Assembly: GCF_030272615.1 (NCBI RefSeq)
Contig: NC_081405.1
Span: 574,337,252 to 574,401,251 of the forward strand
Origin: Cryptomeria japonica
Taxonomy: Eukaryota > Streptophyta > Pinopsida > Cupressales > Cupressaceae
DNA: 64,000 nt
Direction of reading: 5' to 3'
Shown here: piece after piece, positions 1 to 12,625 of the stretch
Position numbering within the stretch: position 1 is the first letter of the stretch
Layout: each line of letters begins with the position of its first letter
Notes under the pieces: generated by a model
What the model saw: only the letters and a program-made list of their open reading frames with translations
What the model was told of the DNA's origin: nothing
Database searches by the model: none
Made by a program: the position numbers and the translations under genes

Positions 1-1307
1 TTGGCAAGTGAACTAGTATATGCAAAGTTTGTATAGGGGTTTCACTTGATATGACTACCTGTTGATAATTTTAGCTTTAGGGTTTCCGGTTGATGCATTC
101 CAAGTCTGTACAATTTGACCGACGACATCCTATGATGAGTTAGTGTTGAAATGAAGATTACATCACGTTGCCACGTCAGCCTTGTGCGTGTGATTGATTT
201 CCTTGAGGATCTTGCATGAAGAGATTGATTCTATCTACATCAAGAATGTCCAAAATCTTAGTAAACAGTGGAGAGCGCGTGATGGGTTGTGAGCTTCCAG
301 AAGCGGTGAAGAATGGACAATGCAGAACATCTTGAGATTTGTTCAAGATTGTTTTATCCTATGTAATGTGATTAAACGGCTAGGATTAGACCGACTGTAT
401 TGTTAACCTAGATGCTTAGGGTTTTAGGTTTTGGCCACCAACCTAATTGTTATCTATAAGGTCGATGATATTTTCCATTTGAAGTTGTTGGCAAATGAAT
501 GTATGTGAAGTGTTTCTTGCCGGACTAGAGAAGTGAGTAGAGATATGTAGAGTGTGATTGCAGATATAAAGGAATTGAAGTGGATCTACCTTGGCATTGA
601 GTGTTATTATCAGATCAATGTATTACCTGTTGACTTCTAACCATTTCAGTAGTTGGAAAATCCCTTTATCAGGTAGATTTAACAAGATTTTTGTAAATCC
701 TTTAATAGGGTGACTCAAAATCATTTAGTTCTTCAAATCCTATTGTGAGGTAACACTTAACAGGGTTTTAACCTCTAACCAGGTATTTAGCCATCCCTTA
801 ACCAGGTGATCCCTAGCAGGATCAATTCGTAGCAGACCCTATTGTAAAGTCTTTAACTAGACTAGACTCCTAATAGAGTGAAATTCAAAAGAGTTCAAGA
901 ACAACTTGTGGGTATTCATTCCCACCGTAGTTTTTCCCAGTTGGGTTTCCACATGAAAAATCAGTGTGTTATGTGTGATGCTTTTTCATGTGATGATTTA
1001 GTGTTTTCTGTTAAGCGGTAAAGCATGTTGATCTAATGGTCATTGTATTTCTGATGTATTACCTGCTTAAGCATATGGGTGAAGTTGAAATGAGATATTA
1101 GGTTTTGAGAAGTTCTAAGTGTTACTGGTTTATGTCTTTTACAGTCTTACTATGTTTTATTAGTATTGTCTTGATTTAAGTTGATGATGTTGTTTGCTAG
1201 TTAGTGCAGTCTTTGCAATTTAAGTTGTCAGAGAAATTTTTGTCTTTACTGATTTATCCTCCCTCCCTCTCAGTACCTATTAGGTATTTATTGTTCATCA
1301 TTATTCA
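1..1307 (+). repeat. 5' LTR of Copia-1 (partial)
   Basis: Colinear with 5829-7136. The 3' end is set by loss of similarity after the shared ATTATTCATC: here the primer binding site follows, whereas the 3' LTR continues into unrelated flank. A CTATAAGG motif near 448-455 is the best TATA-like candidate. The outer TG end is not in the window. Confidence 0.9.
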
Positions 1308-1312
1308 TCGCT

Positions 1313-1324
1313 TCGTATCAGAGC
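1313..1324 (+). other. Primer binding site, initiator-Met tRNA type
   Basis: TCGTATCAGAGC lies five bases after the LTR end and matches the usual plant Copia site TGGTATCAGAGC with one mismatch. It would prime minus-strand DNA synthesis from initiator methionine tRNA. Confidence 0.8.
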
Positions 1325-1381
1325 TTCCTCTAGGTCCTCGATGCTATAAGCTTAAGTGCTTGAGGAAAAGATCCTATTCTA

Positions 1382-2720
1382 ATGATGAAGAGGGAAGGTC
1401 CTATGTTCAACAAAGATAACTTTAAGATATGGAAGGATAGAATGAAGATCTACATTAAAAGCATGGGTTCTCAACATTGGAACTATGTTGAGAATACTTA
1501 TGTTGTCCCTATCGATACTCTCACCAATGATCAAAGAAGAGAAATTCAAGAGAATGGGCAAGTCATGGAAGCTCTTATTAGCAGTTTATTTGATATTGAG
1601 TTTATTGATATTCAGGATAAAGACAATCCCAAAGAAGTATGGGATACTCTGGTGACTATCTATGGTGGTGATGAGCATGTGTAGCAAGCTAAGGAAGAAA
1701 GCCTTAGAGGAAAATTTGAAGACATGCAGATGGTTGAAGGAAAGACCATTCAACAATATGGGATAAGAATTAAAACTATTGTTGGAGACATCAAGAGTGC
1801 AGGGGGTACAATGGATGATCCCACCATTGTTAGCAAGGTTTTGAGATCCTTGTTACTTGTCTATGCAATAAGGGTTGCCGCTATTGAGGAGTTGAGATCT
1901 ATTGACAAGACAAAGGTATCCCTAGATTCCATCATTGCTAAGTTGACCGCATATAAGCTAAATAGTTATGATGCCAGTGTTCAGAAGACTGAATCAACCT
2001 TTAGAGCATCTATTGCACTATCTAGAAAGGGAAAAGAAGCTGGTACTAGCTATGAACCTAGACAAAACATAGATATGGATGATGAGGAGATCCTGATGGA
2101 ATTTGAAGCTCTTCTTGCCAAAAGACTTCCTAAGGGAACTGGAAAATACAAAGGTAAGGTCCCTTTGAAATATTTTTCTTGTAGTAGGATAGGACACATT
2201 GGTGTCAACTATCCTAATAGTGATAATAAGGACAAACTAGAGAAGTTTCAAAAGTTCAAAGGAGGGAATAGGAGAAATTGTCTTGTTGCAGTCGATGATG
2301 GTGTCACTGATGATGAAACAAAAGATGAAGAAGGAATAGACATAGTGTTTGTAGCCATTAAGGAAGATGTGTCAGACAAGAAGGCTCTTGTCTCTTGCTT
2401 TTATAATTCTAATGAGTGGATTATTGATAGTGGATGTTCTCACCACATGACTGGTCACCGGAAAAAGTTTATGTCACTGGAAGAGTATGATGGAGGTGTA
2501 GTCCGATTTGGTAATGATGCACCATGTATGGTAAAAGGAAAAGGGTCCATCTCTCTAAATGGAAAAAGTAGTGTTGATAATGTGTATTGGGTAGAAGGTC
2601 TCAGACATAACCTTTCAAGTGTTGCCCAGCTAAATGATAAAGGACTCACTCTAGAATTCAAAAGTGGAGTGTACAAAATAAAAGGAAAGAGTGGTGAATT
2701 GATGGCCACTGGTATGCAAA
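1382..2720 (+). pseudogene. gag-pro: Copia-1 Gag and protease region
   Basis: This is the N-terminal part of the polyprotein. Gag runs from the ATG at 1382 with a retrotransposon capsid-like segment, interrupted by TAG at 1682-1684; the same frame resumes and stays open to 3271. The nucleocapsid zinc knuckle (about 2164-2226) is damaged: of the four CCHC ligands the second Cys and the His remain, while the first and last positions read Tyr, each one G-to-A change from Cys. The aspartic protease active site appears as DSGCSHHMTG near 2430-2457. In the intact family, Gag packages RNA and the protease cuts the polyprotein. The first ATG is chosen because the frame opens there shortly after the primer site. 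Confidence 0.85.
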
Positions 2721-3769
2721 CCAGAGGTAACTTGTTTCAGTTAAATACAAATATCGGTCAATGTCTAATGGCTAAGTTTGATGAGAGTTGGTTATGGCAT
2801 AGAAGACTCTACCATGTAAATTTTGATAATATTGTGAAGCCTAGTAAGATCAAGGTAGTTAGAGGATTGCTTGTGCTAAACAAACTAGAGAATCCTTTAT
2901 GCAAAGAATGTCAACTAGGGAAAATGTCTTCCTCAACCTTCAAAGGTAAATCTTTCACAACAAATAATTTACTTGATCTTGTGCATACTGATTTGTGTGG
3001 TCCTATGAAAACTAGGAGTGTTCACGGAGATAGGTACTTTATGATTCTCACTGATGATTTCTCAAGAATGATGTGGGTCACATTATTGAAAGACAAGTCT
3101 GACACTTTTGGAAAGTTTAAAGCCTTCAAAGCACTATTTGAAAAGGAAAGCAGTAAGAGGATCAAATTCCTTAGAACCGACCAAGGAGTTGAGTTCACTT
3201 CTGGTGAATTCAATAAGTATTGTGAAGAGAACGACATCAAGAGGCAACTCTCTTCCCCCCGAACTCCACAATAGAATGGCCTAGTAGAAAGGAACAACCA
3301 AACTATAGTTGAAGCAGCCAGAACGATGCTGATTCAAGGGAAGGGTGCTCATAGTTTTTGGAGAGAAGTGGTGAGCACTGCAATCTACACTATGAACTAG
3401 GTACTCATCAAGAAAGGTAAGGATAAAACTACTTATGAGTATTGGACTAGTAAGACTCCAATAGTAAGATACTTTAGAATATTTGGTGGCAAGTGTTATA
3501 TCAAGATAAGTGAACACCAGAGCAAGTTTGATGCAAAATGTGATGAGGGAAAATTCCTAGGGTATTCTACCAAGAGAAAAGATCTCAAGTGTTTTAATAA
3601 TAGGACTCAAAATATTGTTGAAAGTATAAATGTTAGAGTTGATGAAACCTCTGAGAAACCTAAGGAAACCAATAGCGAGGGAGCAGTAGATGAACCGGGT
3701 GTAACCTTCTACGAACCGGTTGCAAAACAACCAAGTACAAGCAACACTGCTCCTAAACCAGTAGATACT
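2721..3769 (+). pseudogene. Copia-1 integrase region
   Basis: This follows the protease in the same frame. A GAG-pre-integrase segment (LWHRRLYHVNFDNI near 2791) carries the HHCC zinc-binding module, ending in CKECQLGK. The catalytic core follows: HTDLCGP with the first Asp, LTDDFSR, RTDQGVEF with the second Asp, and the Glu in the NGLVERNN segment just after the stop at 3272. Stops are TAG at 3272-3274 and TAG at 3398-3400, both where Gln would be expected in this family. The tail runs into an acidic, Glu/Lys-rich linker toward the reverse transcriptase. The enzyme would join element cDNA to host DNA; this copy cannot be made whole. Confidence 0.87.
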
Positions 3770-5415
3770 ATGGTAGATGAAGATAAAGATGAGGATGAAG
3801 AGGAAAAGGAAGAGGAATCAACTAAGATCATTCCTAGGTATGTAAAGCTGCATCATGATCCAAAGAAAAACATAGGGGATAAGGATACAGGAATACTTAC
3901 AAGAAGAAAGGTCAAAGAGAATTATTGCATGCTTTATGAATTTGAGCCCAAAACATTTAAAGAGGCACACAAAGAAGAAGACTAGATTAAGGCTATGGAA
4001 GAAGAACTTGACCAGATAGAAAACAATGGTAAATGGTCTTTGGTACCCAGACCTGAGCACAAAAATGTTATTGGCACCAAATGGGTTTTCAGAAACAAGC
4101 AGAATGAAGATGGCACAGTGGAAAGAAACAAAGCAAGATTGGCATGTAAGAGATATGCTCAAGAAGATGGAGAAGACTATGGAGAAACCTTGTCTCTAGT
4201 AGCTAGATTGGAAGGAGTTTGAATGCTACTTGCATATGCAACCTTCAAGGGACTCAAAGTGTATCAGATGGATGTAAAATCTGCATTCCTAAATGGAATA
4301 CTTGAAGAAGAAGTGTATATAGAGCAACCAGATGGGTTTCCTTGATCAAAAGACAGTGAAATGGTGTGTAGGCTACATAAAGCCTTGTATGGATTGAAGC
4401 AAGCACCTAGAGCATGGTATGAATGTTTACAGTCCCATCTTGTGAAGATTGGATTTGAAAGAACAAGTGAAGATAGCAATATCTATCTGAAGTCAGAAGG
4501 AGATTAGATTCTGACCTGTGAAGTGTTTGTTGATGACATCATTTTTGGTGGAGATAATAAGATGAACCATACATTTGTAGATGAAATGAAAAAGGAATTT
4601 GAGATGTCACTAATCGGAGAGATCAAGTTCTTCATTAGACTACAGATTCAACAAATGAAAGATGGTATCTTTATCACTCAGTCCAAGTATGTCAAAGAGG
4701 TGTTGAAGAACTTTGCAATGGAAGACACCAAACCAGTTGGTACACCAATGATGAGCAGTTGTAAATTGTCTAAAGAAGATGATTCAGTTCTAGTGAATGA
4801 GAAGGAATACCGGTCAATGATTTGTAAATTGCACATGCAATGGGCATTGCTGCACATTTTCAAAAAAGTCCAAGAGAATCCCATTTGATAGCAGTCAAGC
4901 AGATTCTTAGATATCTGAAGGGAGCTATAGATTATGGATTGTGGTATCCATACAATAATGATTTTAGTCTCAAAGTGTTTACTGATGCCAATTGCACTGG
5001 TAATGTGGATGGCCGACAGAGAAAAACTGGTGGTGCATTCTTTCTTGGTGGTAGGCTAGTCTCATGGATGAGCAAGAAGCAAAGTTGTATCTCTCAGTCC
5101 ACAACAGAAGCAGAATATGTAGCGGCATTTATGAACTGTACTCAGACAATTTGGATGAAGCACGTATTAAGTGGTTTCAAAGTCTCTATATCTGAACCGA
5201 TGAGTATCTTTTGTGATAACACAAGTGCCATTAATATCTCCAAGAATCTGGTATTGCATGCTAAAACCAAGCACTTTGAGCTCAAGTATCATTTCTTGAG
5301 GGAGAAAATTCATAACAAAGAGGTTGCATTGGAACATGTTTCCAGTAAGGAGCACTTAGTAGATATTTTCAGCAAGCCTCTACCGAAGGCTACATTTACC
5401 TATTTAAGAGGTTAA
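3770..5415 (+). pseudogene. Copia-1 reverse transcriptase and RNase H region
   Basis: An acidic linker leads into the Copia RVT_2 domain: WSLVPRPEHKNVIGTKWVF, DVKSAFLNG (4270s), YGLKQAPRAWY (about 4390) and the catalytic FVDD box near 4526. Stops lie at 3983, 4220, 4343 and 4505 in one frame. Near 4835 the frame changes and several expected residues are missing, so there is a small deletion with a frameshift. From 4840 the second frame holds the RNase H domain: FTDANCTGN, the TTEAEYVAA box, CDNTSAI and the C-terminal KTKHFELKYHFLREK motif. The order and motifs are standard Copia, and the region ends about 280 bases before the 3' LTR. Confidence 0.88.
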
Positions 5416-5684
5416 TTAGGGGTGTTGCCCCTTCAAGATGTGAATTAAAGGTATGTGCTCCACATCAGTCAGGTATTGCATTGTCAAATCTTTTCAAGAT
5501 TGATGTGGTGAAGGATGCTACTCCTCAGGGGAAGCAGCATAGTGGAACATGGAAGCTTGTGCCTCCATTTTGGCATTGTTGTCAAAGGGGGAGAAGATGT
5601 GAAGTGGAGAAGATATCTGTAGTATTGAAGACATATAATATGGAAGAAGATGTAGAGATATCTTTGTGTATTGCCATCAATGCC

Positions 5685-5695
5685 AAAGGGGGAGA
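5685..5695 (+). other. Polypurine tract of Copia-1
   Basis: AAAGGGGGAGA lies one base before the 3' LTR (TGTTGGCATATG). It is the expected plus-strand primer for LTR retrotransposon DNA synthesis. Confidence 0.85.
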
Positions 5696-5696
5696 T

Positions 5697-7136
5697 TGTT
5701 GGCATATGTGCAGAGTTTGATGACATGATGATAGTGTATGTTGTCATTGATGTCAAGATGATGAAGTGTGAATCGGTATAAGTGAACCGGTATGATGAAG
5801 TGTGAACTAGTATGTTGAAGTAAGTAAACTGGCAAGTGAATCGATATATGCATAGTTTGTATCAGGGTTTCACCTGATATTACTACCAATTGGTAATCTC
5901 AGCTTCACGGTTTCCGGTTGATGCATTCCAAGTCTGTGCGATTCGACTGACGAAATCCTGTGATGAGTTAGCATTGAAATGAACATTAGATCATGTCGCC
6001 ACATCATCCTTGTGCATGTGAAGGATTTCCTTGAGGATCTTACATGAAGAGATTGATTCTATCTACCTCGAGAATGTGCAAAATATTAGTAAATGGTGGA
6101 GAGCGCATGATGGGTTATCAACTTGTAAAAGTGGTGAAGAACGGACAATGCAGAACATCTTGAGATTTGTTCAAGATTGTTTTATCCTATGTAATGTGAT
6201 TAAATGGTCAAGATTGGACTAACAGTATTGTTAACCTAGATGCTTAGGGTTATAGGTTCTGGCCACCGACCTAATTATTATCTATAAGGTCGATGATGTT
6301 TTTCATTTGAAGTTGTTGGAAAATGAATGTATGTGAAGTGATTCTTTCCCAACCGGAGAAGTGAGTAGAGATCTGTAGAGTGTGATTGTAGATGTAAAGG
6401 AACTAAAGTGGATCTTCCTTGGCATTGAGTGATGTGATCATACCAGTGTATTACCTATTGGCTTCTAATGATTTTGGCAGTTGGAAAATCCCTTTACCAT
6501 GTAGCTTTAATAGGCTTTTGGTAAATCCTTTAACAGGGTGACTCAAAATCATTGAGTTATTCAAATCCTCTTGCGAGGTAACCTTTAATAGGGTTTTAAT
6601 CTCTAACTGGGTATTTAGCCATCCCTTAATTGGGTGATCCCTAGAATGATTAGTTCCTAGAAGAACTTGTTGTAAAGTCTTTAACCGCACTAGGCTCATA
6701 ATAGAGTGGACTTCAGAAGAGTTCAAGAACAAATTGCGGGTATTCATCCCCGCCATGGTTTTTCCTAGTTGGGTTTCCACGTGAAAAATTAGTGTGTTAT
6801 GTGTGATGCTTTTTCATGTGATGATTTATTATTTTTTGTTAAGTGGTAAAGAATGCTGATCTAATGGTCATTGTATTTCTGATGTATTACCTACTTAAAC
6901 ATAGCGGTGAAGTCAAAATGAAATATTAAGTTTTGAGAAGTTCTAAGTGTTACCGGTTTATGTCTATTACAGTCTTACTATGTTTTACCAGTATTTTCTT
7001 GATTTAGGTTGATGATGTTGTTTTCCAGTTAGTCCAGTCTTTGCAGTTTAAGTTGTCGAGGAATTTTTGTATGTACTGATTCACCCCCCTTCCCCCTCTC
7101 AGTACCTGTTAGGTATTTACTATTCATTATTATTCA
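5697..7136 (+). repeat. 3' LTR of Copia-1
   Basis: 1440 bases, beginning TGTTGGCATATG directly after the polypurine tract and ending at TTATTCA. It is colinear with 1-1307 from 5829 on. The next five bases (TCAAA) would be the right-hand target duplication, but the left flank is outside the window. Small ORFs within it are not supported as genes. Confidence 0.9.
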
Positions 7137-7189
7137 TCAAAAACATTCATTTCTTCAGTCTAAATTCTGAGGATAGTGGACACATCACC

Positions 7190-8235
7190 AAATTCAAGTC
7201 ACTTTTTTTGGACTATTTTTGAAGTGTTTTTAATCGCTTTCAACTTCGGCCCAAAATAGACATTTTTTAGAATTAATTATAGTTAATTAAATGTAAAACA
7301 TTCAATTCTGGGTGAAGTTCTCACAAATGTGTTTACTTCCCACGTTCGTTCCGAATTCCACCATAAGCCATTGATTTGTGCTCATCCAATGGATGATGGT
7401 ATCCATTGTCAATTGTCATGGGTCCCAAGACTTTTGCCATTTTTCGGCCATGTCACCAGAATCAAGTCACTTTTCCAAACTATTTTTGAAGTCTTTTTAA
7501 TCCTTTTCAACTTCCACCTGAAATAGAGCTTTTTAGACTTAATTATAGTTAACTAAATATAAAATGTTTAATTTCAAGTGAAGTTCTCACAAATGTGTTT
7601 ACTTCCCACAGTCGGGCCAAAATCCACCCTAAGTCGTTGATCTGTGCTCATCCAACGGATGATCGTATCTATTGTCATTTGTCATGGGTATCATGACTTT
7701 TTCCATTTTTCGACCACATCAAGAGAAATGAGTCACTCTTTGGGAATGAGTTTGAAGACTTTTTAATTCCTTACAAATTTTGTCCGAAATAGAGCTTATT
7801 ATAATTTATTAAGTATATAATTTAAAATTTAGAATTTAACTATACTTATTTAAATGTTTATCTTTTATGGAAGTCTTCAGTTAGAAGTTTACAAAAAAAA
7901 TATCATTCCCACATTCAGCCCAAAATACACCTTAAGCTGTTGATATGTGCTCATCCAACAGATGATAGTATCCTTTGTCAGTTGTCATGAGTCTCATTAT
8001 TCATAGGATTTCTTACACCCAAATAACATGTCACGTAACACTTCATCGTCTCATGGGCCATAACCTTTATTTAATGTTGGTGTTCGATGACACATGTTTC
8101 TAATGAAAGTTTGCAAAAAAAATTAGAGATCCCACATTCTGCCCAAAATACACCTTAAGTCATTGATTTGTCCTCATCCAACAGATGATAGTATCCGATG
8201 TCAGTTGTCATCTATCCCATTATCAATAGGATTTG
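7190..8235. repeat. Diverged tandem repeat, about four units
   Basis: A unit containing TCACAAATGTGTTTACTTCC and a block reading roughly GTGCTCATCCAAYRGATGAT recurs. The block starts near 7373, 7639, 7942 and 8165, giving spacings of about 266, 303 and 223 bases. The first two units match over nearly their whole length, including AAGTCACTTTT..ACTATTTTTGAAG near 7195 and 7463. Part of the third and fourth unit (CACTTCATCGTC...ATGGGCCATA) recurs again near 9476-9600, beyond the broken ORF at 8640-9432. No coding is apparent. Confidence 0.75.
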
Positions 8236-8639
8236 AATATGAATTAAATATATAATTTAAATATGTAATTTCAAAACTTGTTGATATTTTATCTTTTTAT
8301 CGCAAATTTTTATATTGTATTACATGGAAATAAAATATTATAAATATGCAAATAGAGGTGGTACAATGAAACCACCAGAGTTCTGCCACTATGAAAAACA
8401 CCCCCAAGGGCCAAAACCACCATTCCCAACACAAAATAAAACCCTACTACATGCAAAAACCCTAGAATTCCAATTCGGTTTACAAAAATTTATAGCAGAT
8501 ATCCCCTCATACATACAAAGTTGGGGAGAAAATGAATAGGGAACAAAAATATACAAATGGACAATACCAAACACCACTAGCCATACCAAGATTAACCCAA
8601 AAATGACCTATACTCTGGGTTATCATATAATTCTGAGAG

Positions 8640-9432
8640 TCACTTCACTGCTTGGGTAGTCTTGGGTCTCGACCGCAACTTTCGACCTACCTCTGCATAT
8701 GTCACTTCATGAAGGACAATTAAAACCTCATCATAGTCCATCAACCTTGCAAACATTTTGAAGCCCTTCCACCCACACCAAGAAAGAGCTCTACATCTTG
8801 CCTTCAAATCATCATAATCCCATCGAATAAGTAGTAGCGGCATCATCGAAACAGCCAACCCTGCGTCAGGAACAATGCCCATCTTCGGGACCACACAAGC
8901 ACACACACTATCTAGATTTAATAGGTAGTTTGAATCAATTACAACTCTTAGGGTATTTTTTACCTTGTCCACCTCATCCTCAAACTAGAAACCCCAAGCA
9001 GCAATCAATGAATAAGCCTCCAGGTTTGTCCTATAGTGATTAACTATATGGACAATTTCCTCTCCCAACAATATTTTTACACTCTCGTACAAGCGCTCAT
9101 CCTTAAATAAGAACAAACCTTTTAGCCTCCTTTCCGTAAATCATCCAAGAAATGGGACTAATTCTTATCAGTATGGAAGGAGAAATTAGCTTCCATGTTT
9201 CTTAACAAACCCAAGACAATGTTGCAAGTGCAAACAGTATGATACCAAGACTTCCAATCCACCCAAGCTTTAAACACCTCTCACTCAAATCTAATTTTTG
9301 ACATCTAGCGATGACAGTCCTCAGCATTAATCACAAACTCTGCCATCATTCCTCTGCATGTACTAGTTCAACCACATAATTCATTTGCACAATCCAACAT
9401 TAAAGCCGCCTAAAGGCTAAATGTTAATAATT
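8640..9432 (-). pseudogene. Broken intronless ORF, unknown family
   Basis: Reading the minus strand from about 9432, a protein-like sequence runs for roughly 260 codons to a TGA at 8640-8642. The upstream part (about 9432-9150) has several stops. It shifts frame near 9140 into a segment with TGA and TAG stops near 9147 and 8986, and the last 110 codons are open. Composition is protein-like: hydrophobic blocks alternate with charged ones, and a Cys/Trp-rich stretch reads CRALSWCGWKGFKMF. I recognise no domain. No introns are evident, so it may be a retrocopy or part of an uncharacterised repeat. A possible 3' untranslated stretch lies at 8380-8640. It interrupts the tandem repeat that resumes near 9476. 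Confidence 0.45.
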
Positions 9433-10363
9433 CACTTTTAGTGATGTGCGTACCATAAGGAAATATCACTGCATATCCATTGTCATTTCTCGTGGGTCCC
9501 ATTATACATAGGATTTCTACCCCCCAAATACCATGTCAACTGACACTTCATCGTCACATGGGCCATAGCGTTTAATTCATGTCAGTGTTCAATGACACGT
9601 ATTTTTAGTGTTCAATGTACATGTACGTAGTTAGTTGCACTTTTTTATATATTAAAATTATGCAGAAAAAATTACAAGTTGGACTTTTAATTTACTTGTT
9701 TTTCGCAAGATAAACATTATTTTTTTATATTTATAATCTATGATAATCAATGTATAAATAATTACTGAAACAAACAAGATTTTTTTAATATATATTAAAT
9801 ATAAAGGAAGAACCATTACATAAAAAAGATTACATTATTAAATTTATTCCATTGTTTAACAAAATATTAAAATAACGTGGCTCATAAATAAATAAAAAAT
9901 GTATCTCATAGACATTGTGATCCTTATTGGATGCTATGACTTGCAGCCAATGCCTGACATTGTATTTTTCAAATACTTCTTTGTCAAGCACTTCAAATAT
10001 ATTTTAGAAAAGGTCATCTCAGAAGTGACACTAAGTTTGTTCTTTAACTTTAGAGAAGAAAATAGAATAGACCTGCTATTATTTTATGCTGAAAATTAAA
10101 TATTATATCCACATAAATTAATAACTATTTAAGCTATTTCAAAACATAATGATTATGCTAAGTATCCTTTCATGGCATGATGATAGGAACGTATAATAAA
10201 ATGAAATAGAAATTATTTTTATATCCATAAGGGGAAAACTAAAATGAACTGGAATTTGCAAAATTATCATTAATATATATGTTTTGCAAATTTATAAATT
10301 TTGCATGTCAGTGTCCCTCAAAAAATTTAAAGCCACAATAAGTGCACACATTCATGGCTTACC
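9433..10363. other. AT-rich non-coding DNA
   Basis: Apart from a partial copy of the 7190-8235 repeat at about 9476-9600, I see no gene, promoter or repeat. Runs of T and A dominate. A small open frame at 9899-10099 has no recognisable features and is not called. Confidence 0.6.
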
Positions 10364-10929
10364 CTAAGAATCTTTCCCTCTCTCTATGTAGAATAATTCA
10401 TACATTATAAGCTGTGAGAATTCTTCAAGCCAATTGTAGTCTAGAAAGTCATCTAGGAGAAACCATTTCCCAAGAAAGTCCCTACCAATATGCACCCATT
10501 TCCTATGATGTGTCAACTTCTCTACATTCAGGTTCAAAATAAATAGTTGCTCAAACACTATTTGGTCAAGGAGGAGAAGCTTGGTGAATTCATTTGCCCA
10601 AGGGATCTACACCCCTACTTCTACAAATATGACAATAGTAACATCATCTCCATGGAAGTCTTCTTTAAAAAACTTCATTAACAACAACAACATATCCACC
10701 TTGTCTCCTATGAGGTCCAGAAGACCAAGAACCAGGACATAATTTTTGTGTTAACACGGTATCTATTTTCATTTTGCAAAAACTCTGTGCCCAGCGCCAT
10801 CCTCACAGTCTCATTAGTGAACATCCCAACCTCTTTATAGACCGATTGGAGGGTTGGGTCTCTAATAGAGCCCCAAAAGGCCCTTTGGTCCTCTGCATAA
10901 ATGTTTCTCAAGTAGACAGGAGTGTCCAT
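10364..10929 (-). pseudogene. Broken ORF, unknown family
   Basis: On the minus strand an ATG at 10929 opens 73 codons (starting MDTPVYLRNIYAEDQ). The frame then shifts near 10712 and continues as a plausible, mostly hydrophobic and acidic sequence, through a TAG near 10607, to a stop at 10364. Conceptually the product is about 185 residues, with no cysteine clusters and no motif I can name. Its style and lack of introns resemble the neighbouring broken ORFs at 8640-9432 and 12626-13464. All three could derive from one cluster of a lineage-specific gene or an old element, but I found no direct similarity between them. Confidence 0.4.
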
Positions 10930-11034
10930 CTTGATAAATTAGACTACCAAATTATACAGCCTGAGCCTATAGACCTAAACCAGAGGAAGAACTTAACTAC
11001 CATGAGCTCTGACAATTTATCTACGAAAGGATAA

Positions 11035-12625
11035 TTGAAGTTGAAAGAAGCAGAGATCATCTATAAATAGTCAAAGCACTTGATTGTAATAATTTCTTCT
11101 CTAATTGTATTAATTCCTTTAAATATTTTTAAATATTTTATATATCTTTGCAAATCTTTCCAATAATTTCACTAGCATGAGAAATTGGAAACATGTATAA
11201 ATAAGTACCAAATACCATATTGGAAATCATGGGGCTAGAGTGGATTGCACTTAGTGAAAAGACATATATTAAATAACCAACATTATCGATTGTGACATTT
11301 GATACATGTCTATTGAGTCCAATTCCATTATGGGCACTCTGGAGAACTACGCTCTCTTAAAAAATTTGCACCGAAATAAAACTTCAGCCATTGATCTATG
11401 ATCATTGAACTATTTAAAATCATTGATGGATTTTAGGTATGTGTGACGTGTTAATGAGGTCACGCTTATCGATAAATTATGCAAAGTCCAAACTCAATGT
11501 GATGTGATGTGATGTGCCTTTTCTATTAATGGCAATGAATTCATGAAATCGCCAATAAAATATATATTTTTTCATAAATAACGAAACATTAGCCAAACAA
11601 ATTAAATAATTTTCAAATGGTGGATAAAAATCGCCAATACAATTAAATAATTTTTCCTTCGGAGTAAATTTTTTTTCCCATATACTTATATATTTATTCC
11701 TTTAAACGATAAACATTCGCCTCCTACAATATATATATTTCCCTACAAAACTAGGTATTATTCACCGGAATTTTATGGAATTTTCGTACACTAGAAAAAA
11801 CTCGCCAATACAAATTAATTTTGTTTCCTACTCTGAAAAAAAAATTTGCAATCAATATGAAAATCCCCCCCCCAACATACACCTGTTTCACCAGGGTTTT
11901 ACACTTTTGCCCAAGAGGTGCTTTGTTAAAGCTATCCCTATTGTATATCATGTAATATCTTGTGACAAGCTTGTGAGCCTATAGTTACTCTATATGAAAA
12001 GGCATGTGATGTAATAAATGATGTTTATGGTGAATATAAGAACCTTCTTGTTGCTAGGAGTTTTCTTGTGTTATTTATGGACTATGTTGAACTCTATGTT
12101 GCACAGTTCAATAGTCCTATCTAGACCCTCTCATCGTGATTATACCAAATATGATTATAGTTAATATTAGATGAGTGTTTAAATAAGGTTAATAGTAGGG
12201 TCCAATTAGTGTTAGATTTAATGTTTTGTATTAAAGGGTAAAACATGTTTTAAAGTAACCTAAAACCCTATATGCAAAACACTTCCATCAGTAGAATATC
12301 AGTTAAACAAAACATGCACAACAACAATACAAAAGATATGAAGAAGTCCAAACACAACAAGGCCCTAAGATAATACACACGAAAAATATTAGAAAATAAT
12401 TAATCGAGATTTTTTACAACTTTAGTATCCTCAACAAATATGCCTCCTAAGCAATGATGGATATAATGCCTCCTAAGATAGATTCTTGATTTCTAGCAAA
12501 TCCTTTAGTGACTGGTTAGAAACATTTTTGAGATGGCCTCGGGTCTACACACATGGATCTTTGCCCTCTTTAGCGCCAATCTGATTAACTTTGTCTTCTA
12601 AATCTATAAATTAGGGGTTGCCACA
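11035..12625. other. AT-rich non-coding DNA
   Basis: No gene, LTR or RNA supported. It contains poly-T and poly-A tracts and a short run of GTGAT repeats near 11499-11515. Small open frames at 11751-11984 on both strands overlap each other and are chance. Confidence 0.55.

Larger units (their letters stand above)
1..7136 (+). mobile_element. Ty1/Copia LTR retrotransposon (Copia-1), decayed, 5' end outside window
   Basis: Two long direct repeats (1-1307 and 5697-7136) flank a primer binding site, a gag-pol reading frame in the Copia order Gag, protease, integrase, reverse transcriptase, RNase H, and a polypurine tract. Integrase before reverse transcriptase is diagnostic of Copia. Position 1 aligns with 5829, so about 132 bases of the 5' LTR lie outside the window and the left target duplication cannot be read. 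The LTRs differ at roughly 15 percent of positions by eye in the first 265 bases, making this the oldest LTR element here. The polyprotein carries seven in-frame stops and a frameshift with local deletion, so it is dead. Confidence 0.93.

Noticed and set aside
5481-5889. Small frames on both strands between Copia-1 RNase H and its 3' LTR
   Set aside because: They overlap the polypurine tract and LTR start and have no protein features.
9899-10099. 66-codon open frame in AT-rich DNA
   Set aside because: No motif, no promoter and composition expected by chance.
10774-11034. Plus-strand open frame opposite the broken ORF at 10364-10929
   Set aside because: It is antisense to a more protein-like minus-strand frame.
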